A DNA stretch of 64,000 nt from Arthrobacter sp. Bz4 (GCF_003075455.1 NZ_QDAE01000007.1:1-64000); one strand, 5' to 3'. Positions 48,395 to 57,485 are shown, counted from the stretch's first letter. Numbers and translations: made by a program. Notes: a model not told the origin generated them from the sequence alone.

Positions 48395-49206
48395 GGGCGC
48401 TCTTCCAGATGAGGATCGAACAGGTGGGGGTCGGGAACGGGTTCGCGGAGGATGCGGGTGAGGGCCCCGTACTCGCTGTCGGGTTGCCGGTCCGTGACCA
48501 GGGCCGCAGCCGTGTCCAGCGGAGCGACTTCGGCGAGGCTCACGACGCCGATTTTCGTGGCGTCGGCGAGCACGACGAGTCTGCCGCAGGTGCGCGCGAA
48601 CGCCTTGTTCGTGTCCGCCTCGGCGAGGTTCGGGGTGGTGATACCCGCGGCCGCGTCCACGCCGTGCGCTCCCATGAAGCACAGGTCTGCGCGCAGGGAG
48701 GCGATCGTGTTCGTGGCGAGGGGTCCCACGAGCGCCTTCGACGGAGTGAGCTGACCCCCCGAAAGCAGGACCCGCGGTGCACCGTCGCCAGAGGTTGCGC
48801 CATGCAAGCGGTGCAGTTCGTCCGCCAGGGGAAGGGAGTTCGTGATGACGGTAAGTCCAGGCACGCGGAACAGGAGTGGGGCCAGGGCGAAGGTTGTGGT
48901 GCCGCCCGTGATGGAGACGGTCATGCCGGGTGCAAGGAGGGAGACCGCAATGGCCGCGATCTGCTGCTTCGCTTCCTTCCCACGCATCCTGTTGGCGTCG
49001 AACCCCGGCTCCACCGCACTGATCGTGCCGGGACGCACGGCACCGCCATGCACGCGCACGAGCGCCCCGCGCGTTTCGAGGACATCGATGTCCCGGCGGA
49101 TTGTCATCTCCGAAACGCCGAGGGCCAACGCGAGTTTGCTGACCCGCACCGCAGGCCGGCGGGTGAGCCTGTCGAGGATGGCGGCATGGCGCTCGGCTGC
49201 AAACAT
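48391..49206 (-). CDS. DeoR family transcriptional regulator of the gal operon
   Basis: The 271-residue protein has the DeoR helix-turn-helix (VRVSKLALALGVSEMTIRRD, about 20-39; LVRVHGGAV) and the sugar-phosphate sensing DeoRC domain with ITGGTTTFALA, FMGAHGVD, LADATKIG and a final VTD. It heads the deoR-galT-galK operon with 4-nt overlaps at both junctions. It likely senses galactose-1-phosphate or another galactose derivative and represses its own operon through the palindrome at 49272-49285. Confidence 0.92.
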   Translation of the reverse strand: MFAAERHAAILDRLTRRPAVRVSKLALALGVSEMTIRRDIDVLETRGALVRVHGGAVRPGTISAVEPGFDANRMRGKEAKQQIAAIAVSLLAPGMTVSITGGTTTFALAPLLFRVPGLTVITNSLPLADELHRLHGATSGDGAPRVLLSGGQLTPSKALVGPLATNTIASLRADLCFMGAHGVDAAAGITTPNLAEADTNKAFARTCGRLVVLADATKIGVVSLAEVAPLDTAAALVTDRQPDSEYGALTRILREPVPDPHLFDPHLEERP

Positions 49207-49271
49207 GATCCTCCTACCGGCTGTGTGGGCGCGTTGGCACTGCGTATCAGCGGATCACGACACTGCGAGAA

Positions 49272-49285
49272 GCGAACGGGTTCGC
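49272..49285. promoter_or_regulatory. Candidate DeoR operator upstream of the gal operon
   Basis: GCGAAC-GG-GTTCGC is a perfect inverted repeat 66-79 nt before the deoR start, followed by a further half-site ACGAAC (49292-49297). Its position in the 220-nt regulator upstream region and its symmetry fit autoregulation. Confidence 0.6.
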
Positions 49286-49426
49286 GCGGAAACGAACAAA
49301 ATCTATCATGATGAACACGGGAAGGGAATAGGCGCTTCCCACTATCCGCTGGTGAGAGTCTCTGTGCCTCTCGGTCCCGACCTCGCTTGACCCCGGGATC
49401 GGCGGCGATGCCTTCCCGTGGAACGG

Positions 49427-50107
49427 TTAGCTGAAGGCGGCCGCTGGCAGGTCCTTCTCGCCGTTCACGATGGCCGCCACGATCCGTTCCGCGACGGCTT
49501 CTGGGTCCTTCCCTTGCGGAAGGCGAGGCGCGGATCCTGCTATCGCGCGGTTCACCAAGCCCGTCTCGGTGTGCGGCGGCCGAACATCGATTACCCGGAT
49601 GCCCTGCCGCCGGGTTTCCAGCGTCAACGCTTTACCGAACGCGCTGAGCGCAGCCTTGCTGGCTGAATAGGCTGCCATGCCGGCGGTGGGGCTCTCGGCC
49701 ACGACGGCGCTGACCTGAATCACCACTGAGTCCTTGTGCAGCTGCGGCAACACCGCCCGGATGAGCCGGATGTACGCCATCAGGTTCACCAGAAGGAGCT
49801 CGTCCAGGGTTTCATCGTCGAGCTCCGCGGCTGGGCCGAAGGCCACCACACCGGCGGCGTAGACCAAACCGTCAAGATCCTCGCAAGCGTCCGCGATTTC
49901 AGCTGGCGCTCCGGGATGCGTGAGATCGGCTGGGATGGTTCCGGCTACCGAGGTCCCGAGTTCTTCGGCCAGGCTGTCCAGCTTCTCAGTGGACCGTCCG
50001 GAAAGGGTCACCCGCGCCCCGGCTGCTACGAGTTGCCGCGCCACGGCGGCGCCGAGCACCCCAGTTGCGCCGATGACCAGGAAATGGTTGCCACTGATTG
50101 TTGTCAT
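49427..50107 (-). CDS. Short-chain dehydrogenase/reductase
   Basis: The 226-residue classical SDR starts at ATG 50107. A TAGACT -10-like hexamer ends 8 nt before, so the mRNA may be leaderless. It has the coenzyme motif VIGATGVLGAAVA (about 12-24), GRST as an NADP-type loop (about 37), AAGVVAFG (about 85), the catalytic Ser in QVSAVV (about 132) and the YSASK active site (about 147-151). The substrate is unknown. It stands alone, 36 nt after the pspA-like gene on the same strand. Confidence 0.9.
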   Translation of the reverse strand: MTTISGNHFLVIGATGVLGAAVARQLVAAGARVTLSGRSTEKLDSLAEELGTSVAGTIPADLTHPGAPAEIADACEDLDGLVYAAGVVAFGPAAELDDETLDELLLVNLMAYIRLIRAVLPQLHKDSVVIQVSAVVAESPTAGMAAYSASKAALSAFGKALTLETRRQGIRVIDVRPPHTETGLVNRAIAGSAPRLPQGKDPEAVAERIVAAIVNGEKDLPAAAFS

Positions 50108-50142
50108 GCCGCCGAGTCTACCCACGCCGCCCGGGTTGGGCC

Positions 50143-50826
50143 CTAGTCGCGGGGGTGGTGGTTCTTCAGACGGTCCAGTTCCCGTTCGGTGGCCGAGCTG
50201 GCTTCGAGTTCCTCGAAGGCTTCTTCCACCCGCCGCGAGTTGGGGTCCGTCCAGGACAGCTCGTCGTGGGCGGCGGCCCGCGCCTGGACGCGTCGCGCTT
50301 CCAGCTCGGCCTGTCGAGCTGCGGCTTCGGCTCCCGCCGCTGCCTGCCCGGACCCGGCAAGTGCGTCCTGCATGCCAAGTTCGGCCTGGGCGGCACCGTG
50401 GCGGGCCTTCAGCGTCTGGTAGCGGATGCCGTTGTCTTCCACCCGGGTTTCGAGCCGCTGGAGGTTGGAGTCGAGCTGGCGCACCTGGGTGTCGAGATCA
50501 TCCCGCTGACGGGTGAGGGTTTCGAGGCGCTTGGTGACGGCGAGACTTCGCCGCAGTGCCGCCCGGGCGGCGTCGTCGTCGCCCGCGTTGACCGCGCTGG
50601 ACGCGCGGCGCTCAAGCTGGTCGAGCTCCGCCCGCGCTTCGCCCGCGAGCAGTTCAAGGCGGTGACGGTTGGCGGCCAGATCAGCAACACTGCGGCGGGC
50701 CTGATCCACCAGGTCGAGCTGCTGCCGGTGCGCTTGTTCAACGGTCTGGATGGGGTCGGTGGGCTTCTCCTTGGCAGCGGTCCGGTTGGCCCGGACGATG
50801 CGGGAAATGCGGCGGCCAATTGACAT
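50143..50826 (-). CDS. PspA/IM30 family coiled-coil protein
   Basis: ATG 50826 follows GAGGGAACC. The 227-residue protein starts MSIGRRISRIVRANRTAAKE, an amphipathic membrane-binding helix as in PspA. A long coiled coil (about 25-170) rich in Arg, Gln, Glu and Leu follows, with an Ala-rich end (about 150-215). PspA-type proteins form ESCRT-III-like scaffolds that protect damaged membranes. The gene is 20 nt downstream of a single-pass membrane protein gene, the likely partner. The family call is from helix 1 and coiled-coil pattern, not from a sharp motif. Confidence 0.78.
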   Translation of the reverse strand: MSIGRRISRIVRANRTAAKEKPTDPIQTVEQAHRQQLDLVDQARRSVADLAANRHRLELLAGEARAELDQLERRASSAVNAGDDDAARAALRRSLAVTKRLETLTRQRDDLDTQVRQLDSNLQRLETRVEDNGIRYQTLKARHGAAQAELGMQDALAGSGQAAAGAEAAARQAELEARRVQARAAAHDELSWTDPNSRRVEEAFEELEASSATERELDRLKNHHPRD

Positions 50827-50846
50827 GGTGGTGGTTCCCTCAGCCT

Positions 50847-51446
50847 CTACTGGATTTGGTCGGGGGTGCCGTAGGACTTGCTCCACGCCTGCAGCACATT
50901 GATTTCGCGTGTGAGGTGGGTGCTGGCCCGCTGAATTTCGTTGGCACCGGTGGGCTGGCCCGCCTGCATCAACGACCGGCGGAGGTCAGCGGAGAGAGTG
51001 CCGTAGGACTGGACCTGCTCCCCAATCCGGCCGGCCAGATCCCGTTTGAGCTGCCGGTCGGGTTCGCGCTCGGCCATTCGCAGCTGGTTCTCGAGTGCCC
51101 GCTCCGCACGGAATAGGTCCTCGGCAACGATGGGAAGTTCACCGATCGGGCCGCCGCTCCCGGCTGCAGCATCGAGGGCCCGGCGGGTCGCCTGACCGGA
51201 GCGCCGCAGGTCCAGACGCAGCCGCGCGATCCGGCGGACGCCGTCGTCGACAGCGTAGGAACGGGCGGTGAGCACCCCGTTCGAGAAGCCGCGCTGCACC
51301 ACACCGGAGCGACGGAGCCGCCGGACAATGATCCAGGTGGCGAGGGCCATGCCGAGGCCGATCACCAGCAGCGTCGCCCCACCGATCAGGAGCAGCTGCA
51401 CGAGCGTTTCACCGAAGTCACCGGCGTCGGAGAACTGTTGAGGCAT
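50847..51446 (-). CDS. Single-pass membrane protein with cytoplasmic coiled coil (PspA neighbour)
   Basis: ATG 51446 follows GGGGGT. The 199-residue protein has a short outside N-terminus, one membrane helix (about 15-40, LLLIGGATLLVIGLGMALATWIIV pattern), a basic RRLRR anchor and a soluble helical region with ERALENQLRMAEREPDRQ (about 120-137). I do not recognise a named family. Position and topology suggest a membrane anchor or sensor for the PspA-like protein encoded next, which is inference. Confidence 0.7.
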   Translation of the reverse strand: MPQQFSDAGDFGETLVQLLLIGGATLLVIGLGMALATWIIVRRLRRSGVVQRGFSNGVLTARSYAVDDGVRRIARLRLDLRRSGQATRRALDAAAGSGGPIGELPIVAEDLFRAERALENQLRMAEREPDRQLKRDLAGRIGEQVQSYGTLSADLRRSLMQAGQPTGANEIQRASTHLTREINVLQAWSKSYGTPDQIQ

Positions 51447-51501
51447 ACCCCCAGTCTGCACCGTAACGGCAAGGGTTTCCAGCGGGGCGCCAGATGTACG
51501 C

Positions 51502-53373
51502 TCAGGGCAGGACCAGCCCTGGGAAGCGCCAGACCTGAACGCTAGGGCCCCTGCCCGAGAGCACTAGCATCTGATCTGCCAGCACTCCGGTTGCGTCCGG
51601 CCACCCCAGGGCAACCTGTTCGGCGTCGGACCACAACCCCGGCAGGAGACCCAGCGGAATCGTGACAGAGTCGTAGTCCGCCCTCGCCGCTACGATCACG
51701 AAGCATTCATGCTCATGCTCCCGGGCGAGCGCAACCACGTCCCGCGCAACAGCTAGCCAGCGCACCGTGCCCTCCAGGAGCGCCGGAGACCCCGCCCGCA
51801 GCGAGGCTAGCACTGCAATGAGGGCGCGCAGATCATCGGGCCGGTCGGCGGATCCTTGCCACGGCATTGGCGTACGGGAATCCTCGCCGTTGCTGCCGCG
51901 CAGCCCAAATTCATCGCCGGCGAAAAGAGTGGGCAGGCCAGGTAGCAGGAACACCAGGGCCATACCGACGGCGGGGCCGCCCTTGATCATCACGGTTCCT
52001 GCCCGTGCCGTGTCATGGGTGTTCAACGCGCTCATATTCTGGGTTCGTGCACGCCAGGAGAAGCCTGCAGAGAGGGCGAGGTGCGTCGCCACAAAACCAT
52101 GACCGTCGATGCGCGGAATGCCGGTGATAGGGGTTCCGAAGAAGTTGGCTACCGCATCTTCACGTGCAAGCCACTGCCACAGTGGCCTGGTGAAATTGGA
52201 GTAGGTCATGGCTCCGTCCCACGCCTGGCTGGTCAGATTCTCGGTGGCATCCCCGGTGGATTCAGCGAGGAGCAGCAGTCCCGGTCGCACATCGTCCATG
52301 GTGGCCCGGATCAGCGCGGCGATCTGATGGTTCATGTCCACGTCTGAGTTGCGTCCCATCATGTTGGCCACGTCGATCCGCCACCCGTCCAGATTGAACG
52401 GCGGCAATAGCCATTTCGCCACCACCGAGTCCGTTCCCTCAATGAAGCGCCTGCGCAGCTCCTGGGAGGCCCAGTTCAGTTTGGGCAGACTCGGCACGCC
52501 GAACCAGCAGGCGTAGCCGGCGGATTCCTCGTCGAAGTAGTAGAAGCTGGCCTCGGCGCTTGTCGGATCGGCGCGTGCCTTCTGGAACCACTCGTGTGCG
52601 TCACCGGTGTGGTTGGCCGTCAGGTCACCGATCACTGCGATGTTGCGGGCGTGGGCTGCTTCCACCAACCGGATCAGGGCGTCATCCCCGCCCAGGAGGG
52701 GATCGACGACGTCGAAGGTTGTTGCGTCATAGCGGTGGTTGGAGCGCGCAGGAAAGAAGGGAGTCAGATACAGGATCGTGACACCAAGATCGACGAGGTG
52801 GTCGAGCTTTTCGGTAATCCCGTCAAGGTCCCCCCCGTAGATCTGCCGCGGGGTGAGCTCCCCTCGGGGCTCAACCGGGTCTTCCCAGGCACATGCTACG
52901 GCCCAGCCGGGGAGGTCCGCTGGGTGCTGCGTCTCTGACCTGGCGAAACGATCAGGGAAGACCTGGTAGACCACCCCGCCCCGGGCCCACTCAGCTGGGG
53001 CCGGCCGGCAATGGATGACGAAATCGTCCCGGTCTGGGGTGTCCCAGGGGGATGCGCCGGTGGCGGTCAACCAGGACCAGCTGGGGCCTTGGGCCTCAGC
53101 CCCCTTGAGCAGGAAGCGGTACCTCAGTGTCGGATTGACCACTGTGACGTCTGCCTCCCACCAGGACCAGCCGTCGACGCTCGGGAGGCTTCGGGCCTGG
53201 TCATAATGTGGTTCACCGTCCCTCAACGACCGAAGGAATACCCTGCGCGGTGTCCCCCAGCGCGCGGGAACCCGCAGCCGCAGGGCAAGGACATCGCCTA
53301 CTACCGGTGACTGATTCCTGACGTATTGTGGCGAACCGTCGTGGTGGGGCGAGCTCAGGGTTGCATCTTGCAC
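51502..53373 (-). CDS. GH13 neopullulanase/maltodextrin glucosidase-like enzyme
   Basis: GTG 53373 follows AAGGG and lies 3 nt after malG. The 623-residue protein has an N-terminal beta-sandwich (1-125, CBM34-like) and a barrel with GGVVYQVFPDRFAR (about 130-143), YGGDLDGITEKLDHLVDLGV, the nucleophile Asp in GWRIDVANMMG (about 330), the acid/base Glu in LLLLAESTGD (about 368) and the third Asp in LNTHDTAR (about 440). A short C-terminal sheet closes it. It should cut imported maltodextrins or cyclodextrins to glucose and maltose. There is no signal peptide. It is the last gene of the malE-malF-malG operon. Confidence 0.88.
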   Translation of the reverse strand: MQDATLSSPHHDGSPQYVRNQSPVVGDVLALRLRVPARWGTPRRVFLRSLRDGEPHYDQARSLPSVDGWSWWEADVTVVNPTLRYRFLLKGAEAQGPSWSWLTATGASPWDTPDRDDFVIHCRPAPAEWARGGVVYQVFPDRFARSETQHPADLPGWAVACAWEDPVEPRGELTPRQIYGGDLDGITEKLDHLVDLGVTILYLTPFFPARSNHRYDATTFDVVDPLLGGDDALIRLVEAAHARNIAVIGDLTANHTGDAHEWFQKARADPTSAEASFYYFDEESAGYACWFGVPSLPKLNWASQELRRRFIEGTDSVVAKWLLPPFNLDGWRIDVANMMGRNSDVDMNHQIAALIRATMDDVRPGLLLLAESTGDATENLTSQAWDGAMTYSNFTRPLWQWLAREDAVANFFGTPITGIPRIDGHGFVATHLALSAGFSWRARTQNMSALNTHDTARAGTVMIKGGPAVGMALVFLLPGLPTLFAGDEFGLRGSNGEDSRTPMPWQGSADRPDDLRALIAVLASLRAGSPALLEGTVRWLAVARDVVALAREHEHECFVIVAARADYDSVTIPLGLLPGLWSDAEQVALGWPDATGVLADQMLVLSGRGPSVQVWRFPGLVLP

Positions 53374-53376
53374 GGC

Positions 53377-54318
53377 TCAGCCCTTGACTGAACCGGCCAC
53401 GAGACCGTTGGTGATGTATTTCTGCAGGAACAGGAACAGTGCCATCACCGGAACAGCGGCGAGGACGGCGCCCGCGGCGAAGACCCCCCAGTTCTCGGAT
53501 CGCTGCTGCGCTACATAGGAGTAGAGGCCCACGGCGAGGGTCTGGGAGTCCGGGTCGGTCAGGACGACGCTGGCAATAACGAATTCGCTGCTCAACCCGA
53601 TGAAGGCAAGCAGACCAACCACCGCGAGGATGGGCGTCACCAGCGGGAGGATGATGGTGAAAAAGACCTGGACGTGGCTTGCTCCGTCGATCCTGGCTGC
53701 CTCATCGAGCGACTTGGGCACCGTGTTGAAGAACCCGTACATGAGGTAGGTGTTAACCCCCAGGGCCCCGCCGAGGTAGACCATGATGAGTCCGAGTTGG
53801 CTGCCGAGGCCCAGCCACGGCACGATATCCGTAATGGCATTGAGCATCAGGAAAATGGCGACCACAGCAAGCAGCTGGGGGAACATTTGCAGGATCAACA
53901 GGGTAAGCAGGCTGATCCTGCGCCCGGTGAACCGCATGCGGCTGAACGCGTAGGCAGCGAGCGCCCCCAGGAAAACTGTCGCAGCGGACGTGACCACACC
54001 GATGACCATCGTGTTGATGAACCACCGGCCAAACGGCCGGCTCGGGTTGGTGAACAGCGCTTCGAAGTTGCCGCCGTCAATCTGGCTGAACAGGGCGTTG
54101 GAACCGACCATCGTTCCGTTCGAGTTGAGGGCCGCTGAAAGGACATAGATCAGAGGGAACACGGCAAAGAGGGTGGTCACCACACCCACCACATGCCGCC
54201 ACCCTTTATGCCTGAACCATTGGCTGAAGGTGCGCTGGCGACGCTCGGGGATCTTGCCCGTGGATTGCGGGTGGGGTTCGGCGACGGCGGTCGCCCGGGG
54301 CTCGGTGAATGCAGTCAT
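53377..54318 (-). CDS. malG: Maltose/maltodextrin ABC transporter permease
   Basis: The 313-residue permease has six helices: HVVGVVTTLFAVFPLIYVLSA (about 42-62), FINTMVIGVVTSAATVFLGA, SLLTLLILQMFPQLL and others. The EAA loop is in SLDEAARIDGASHVQVFFTI (about 203-222), and the family end is YITNGLVAGSVKG. It starts one base before the malF stop (TGATG), so both are coupled. It pairs with MalF for maltodextrin import. Confidence 0.93.
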   Translation of the reverse strand: MTAFTEPRATAVAEPHPQSTGKIPERRQRTFSQWFRHKGWRHVVGVVTTLFAVFPLIYVLSAALNSNGTMVGSNALFSQIDGGNFEALFTNPSRPFGRWFINTMVIGVVTSAATVFLGALAAYAFSRMRFTGRRISLLTLLILQMFPQLLAVVAIFLMLNAITDIVPWLGLGSQLGLIMVYLGGALGVNTYLMYGFFNTVPKSLDEAARIDGASHVQVFFTIILPLVTPILAVVGLLAFIGLSSEFVIASVVLTDPDSQTLAVGLYSYVAQQRSENWGVFAAGAVLAAVPVMALFLFLQKYITNGLVAGSVKG

Positions 54319-55916
54319 CAGTTGATGTCCTCCAGTGCCTTGGTCTGCCGGAAGCTGATGGCCGAGACCACGGCGACGATGATGAAGATGATGATGGATA
54401 GGGCGCTGGCCAGGCCATAGTCACGGCCCACCCCGGTGCCGAAGGCGATTTCGTAGACCATCGTGATGAGGATGTCCGTGTGCCCGATGTTTGCCGTCGT
54501 GTTGCCGAAGCGGGGCCCGCCGTCGGTCAGCATGTAGATGACGTTGAAGTTGTTGAAATTAAAAGCGAAGCTCGCGATCAGCAGCGGCGCCACCGAGACG
54601 AGCAGCAGCGGCAATTTGATGGCGGTGAAGGTCCTCCAGGCCGTGGCGCCGTCCATGCGGGCCGCCTCGTTGACCTCCTCGGGCAAGGATTGCAGGGCGC
54701 CCGTGCACACCAGGAACATGTAGGGGAAACCGAGCCACAGGTTGACGACGAGCACACTGACCTTCGCCAGCAACGGATCGGTCAGCCACGGAATGTCCGC
54801 TCCCCCAAAGAAGGTGTTATTGACGAAACCAAATTCCGGATTGAGCAGTCCGGACCAGACGAGACCGGCGAGGAAAGCCGGAAAGGCATACGGAAGGATC
54901 ATCAGGATGCGATAGACCCGCTTGCCGCGGAGGTCGGGAAGATTGAACGCGTTGGCGAGGAATAGCCCCAGTGCGAAGGTGGAGAGAACTGAGACGATCG
55001 CGAAGGTGAAGGTCCAGAGAACCACCTGCAGCAGCGGTCCCCTGATGTTCTGGTCGGAGAAGGCCTTGGCGAAGTTGTCGAACCCGACGTTCACTTTCCA
55101 CCCAGTACTGAGCTGCTCACCGTCGGCCGAGGTGAACGAGCCCTCGCCCGAATCGGTGTAGGTGGCTCCGGTTTCGAGGTTGGTGAACGTGCTGGTCGCC
55201 TCATCAAAGCTGAGCGAGGGACGGTAGACGTAGGCGCTCGATCCATCGCTTGTCTTTAGGCTGCCGTCCTCGGGGTCGTCTGAGAAAGGGACGGTGACGG
55301 CCAGGATATCGGCCTGGTTCGTGAGGATCTCAGCGAAGCCCAGTGTCCGGTACCCCTCCAGTTCCACTGCCCTGCCCGTCGAGTCCGTGACGGCCTCGCT
55401 CGCGTCTTCGAGCGGCGAACCAGTGGTGCCAACTGACACGTCGCCGTCGGGATCGGTGGCGAGGAGGTGGAGTTCGCCGTTGCGCTCCAGGATGGAGACG
55501 CGGTAGGCAGGCGAATCCGGCACCCGTTGCTGCGCCGACAACTGGATGGCGCTCACGGCGTCGGCTTTGGTGCTGTTGTGCCCGTCGCCGTAGTTGGTGA
55601 ACGCGACGTACCCGCTGTAGAGCATCACAAACACCTGGAAGAGGACCAGGAAGAAGATGCCCGGTGCGAGGTACTTTGCCGGCAGTCCACCCTTCCTGAG
55701 ATAGATCCAGTTGATGAGCAGTGTCACCGACGCGGCGACGATCAGGATTAGCCACTTCTCCTGAAAGAAGAGGGTAATCATGACGTACACGGCAAAAGCA
55801 TCCACCAGGCCAAGTAGCGTGATTTTGACCAGCAGCCCAAAGGTGGAATCTGCGGTCGAGCCGGGCTTCTTCCGGGGCCGCGTTGTGGACCGGTCGGGAG
55901 GGGCAAGGGTAGACAT
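54318..55916 (-). CDS. malF: Maltose/maltodextrin ABC transporter permease
   Basis: The 532-residue protein has eight helices. Three are N-terminal (about 28-110), followed by a large exported loop (about 115-275) like the P2 domain of E. coli MalF that touches the binding protein, then the TM core with EAA loop LPEEVNEAARMDGATAWRTF (about 415-434) and FAFNFNNFNVIYMLTDGGP. The size and the loop separate it from short sugar permeases and support true maltose-type import. It lies between malE, with a hairpin between, and malG. Confidence 0.93.
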   Translation of the reverse strand: MSTLAPPDRSTTRPRKKPGSTADSTFGLLVKITLLGLVDAFAVYVMITLFFQEKWLILIVAASVTLLINWIYLRKGGLPAKYLAPGIFFLVLFQVFVMLYSGYVAFTNYGDGHNSTKADAVSAIQLSAQQRVPDSPAYRVSILERNGELHLLATDPDGDVSVGTTGSPLEDASEAVTDSTGRAVELEGYRTLGFAEILTNQADILAVTVPFSDDPEDGSLKTSDGSSAYVYRPSLSFDEATSTFTNLETGATYTDSGEGSFTSADGEQLSTGWKVNVGFDNFAKAFSDQNIRGPLLQVVLWTFTFAIVSVLSTFALGLFLANAFNLPDLRGKRVYRILMILPYAFPAFLAGLVWSGLLNPEFGFVNNTFFGGADIPWLTDPLLAKVSVLVVNLWLGFPYMFLVCTGALQSLPEEVNEAARMDGATAWRTFTAIKLPLLLVSVAPLLIASFAFNFNNFNVIYMLTDGGPRFGNTTANIGHTDILITMVYEIAFGTGVGRDYGLASALSIIIFIIVAVVSAISFRQTKALEDIN

Positions 55917-56031
55917 CGAAAAGGCTTTCGTTGGTAGGCCGAGGGCGGCCGCTGCGGTGAGGTTATCCGCCGCGGACCGGGGAAGGGCACCGGCCCGCGG
56001 CGAAGAGGTTGCTGCCGGAGCAGCCAGGGGT

Positions 56032-56059
56032 GGCGCCCGCCCAAGGAAGGACGGGCGCC
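56032..56059 (-). terminator. GC hairpin between malE and malF (attenuator-like)
   Basis: GGCGCCCG (56032-56039) pairs with CGGGCGCC (56052-56059) just after the malE stop. Like the hairpin at 39699-39731 it follows a binding-protein gene and precedes its permeases, without a T run. Confidence 0.7.
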
Positions 56060-56065
56060 GGGTTG

Positions 56066-57364
56066 TTACTGCCCTGCGATCTTCTCTTCGATGTTGCTGA
56101 CCATGGTGGTCCAGGCAGCCTCAGGATCGCTGCTGCCCTTGATCAGGGCGAGCTCGGTTGCTCCCCAGTCAGCCCAGACGGCCTGCATTTCTGGCAGCGC
56201 TGGCATAGGCACACCATTGGCTCCGATCTCGCCGAATGCTGCAACGATCGGATCCGAGGACGCCTTGTCGAAGCTGGCGTTGAGGGCCGGTGGGCGCCCC
56301 CCAACGGCGTACATCGCGTCCTGTGCTTCCTCGGTGCTGAGATAGTTGACGGCAAACTCATTCGCCGCGAGCGCGTTGGCGCTCTTCGAGGAAATGAAGA
56401 ATCCGTTGACACCGATGAAAGGCTGCGCGTCTTCCTCCCCGACGGTGGGAAGGTTGTCGACAGCGATGTTCAACCCTGCGGCCTGGGCATCCGGCACGTT
56501 CCAGGGACCGGTCAGGAAGTAGGGCGACTCGCCCGCGTTGAATTTCTCCTTCGCGATATCGCCGGTGATGTTCGAGTTGATGATCTTCGACCCTTCGTCA
56601 CCCCATTCGACGAGCTTCTTCGCGAACTCGACGCCGTTGGGCTCGCCCAGCAGCAGTTCGTCCGCGTTGTAGCTGCCATCGTCGTTCTGGCCGAAGACGG
56701 GGACCCCCATCGAGGTCTGCAGCGGGTACAGGTGATACGGATCGCCCTGCTTGGGATCCATGCCCACCAGGAAGGGGTATTCGGCGTCGCCCGCGGCGAC
56801 GGCGGCCTCGCCGTTCGCGATGACCTCGTCAAAGGTGGTTGCTGCCTCGGGTACCAGGTCGGTGTTGCGCAGCAGCGCAATGTTCTCCAGCGCGTAGGGG
56901 ACGCCGTAGACGCTGCCGTCGTAGGTCATCGCCTGGATGGCGGATTCCTGGAACTCCGCCGCCTTGTCACCAAGCTCCACCGGCGCCACCACGCCGTTCT
57001 GAACGAAAGTGCCCAACCAGTCATGTGGACCCACGATCAGGTCTGGACCCTTGCCGGTGGGCACCTGGGTGATGAAGTCATCACGTACTGCGGCGAAGTC
57101 CTTGACCGCGAGTTTCACTTCGATCCCAGTGTCCTCTTTAAAGGAAGCGGTGATCTCCTCAAGGGCGGGTGCTCGCTCCGCGTCAACCCACATGGTGAGC
57201 GTCGTGGCGCCCCCCTCTGAGAGGTTTTCCGCGGCGGGGGTGCTGCTGGTGCCGGCTGACTCGGATGCTCCTCCGCCACAGGCGGTGAGGGCCAGGACTG
57301 CAACGGACAGTAGTCCGGTGAATAGGGTGTGCCGACGCATCGGCTGGGTGGATCGCACCTTCAT
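56066..57364 (-). CDS. malE: Maltose/maltodextrin-binding lipoprotein
   Basis: ATG 57364 is chosen because AAAGG lies 7 nt upstream. A start at 57388 has no such site. The 432-residue protein has a lipoprotein signal (lipobox LTAC, Cys about 29), a Ser/Ala/Gly linker, and the MalE fold: LTMWVDAERAPALEEITASF, GPDLIVGPHDWLGTFVQNG, YGVPYALENIALLRNTDLVP and PYFLTGPWNVPD, the last close to the sugar-binding Trp segment of MalE. It is the first gene of malE-malF-malG-GH13, under LacI-type operators. Confidence 0.93.
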   Translation of the reverse strand: MKVRSTQPMRRHTLFTGLLSVAVLALTACGGGASESAGTSSTPAAENLSEGGATTLTMWVDAERAPALEEITASFKEDTGIEVKLAVKDFAAVRDDFITQVPTGKGPDLIVGPHDWLGTFVQNGVVAPVELGDKAAEFQESAIQAMTYDGSVYGVPYALENIALLRNTDLVPEAATTFDEVIANGEAAVAAGDAEYPFLVGMDPKQGDPYHLYPLQTSMGVPVFGQNDDGSYNADELLLGEPNGVEFAKKLVEWGDEGSKIINSNITGDIAKEKFNAGESPYFLTGPWNVPDAQAAGLNIAVDNLPTVGEEDAQPFIGVNGFFISSKSANALAANEFAVNYLSTEEAQDAMYAVGGRPPALNASFDKASSDPIVAAFGEIGANGVPMPALPEMQAVWADWGATELALIKGSSDPEAAWTTMVSNIEEKIAGQ

Positions 57365-57485
57365 TGGTGTACCTTTCGTGAACGTCATCGGTCAGTGCCC
57401 GGCCATCGGAGCGGTACGTCCGCTCACCGGGAAACGTCTATGCCACAACCCGCCCGATCGGACCGATCGTGATAAGAGTCACAAC

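Noticed and set aside
48395-48682. Extended N-terminus of GalT
   Set aside because: The added sequence is a shadow of the deoR gene. ATG 48394 overlaps the deoR stop as ATGA, as expected for a coupled operon.
35905-49285. Genomic island or recent transfer of the sugar locus
   Set aside because: No integrase, tRNA junction, flanking repeats or visible change in base composition was seen.
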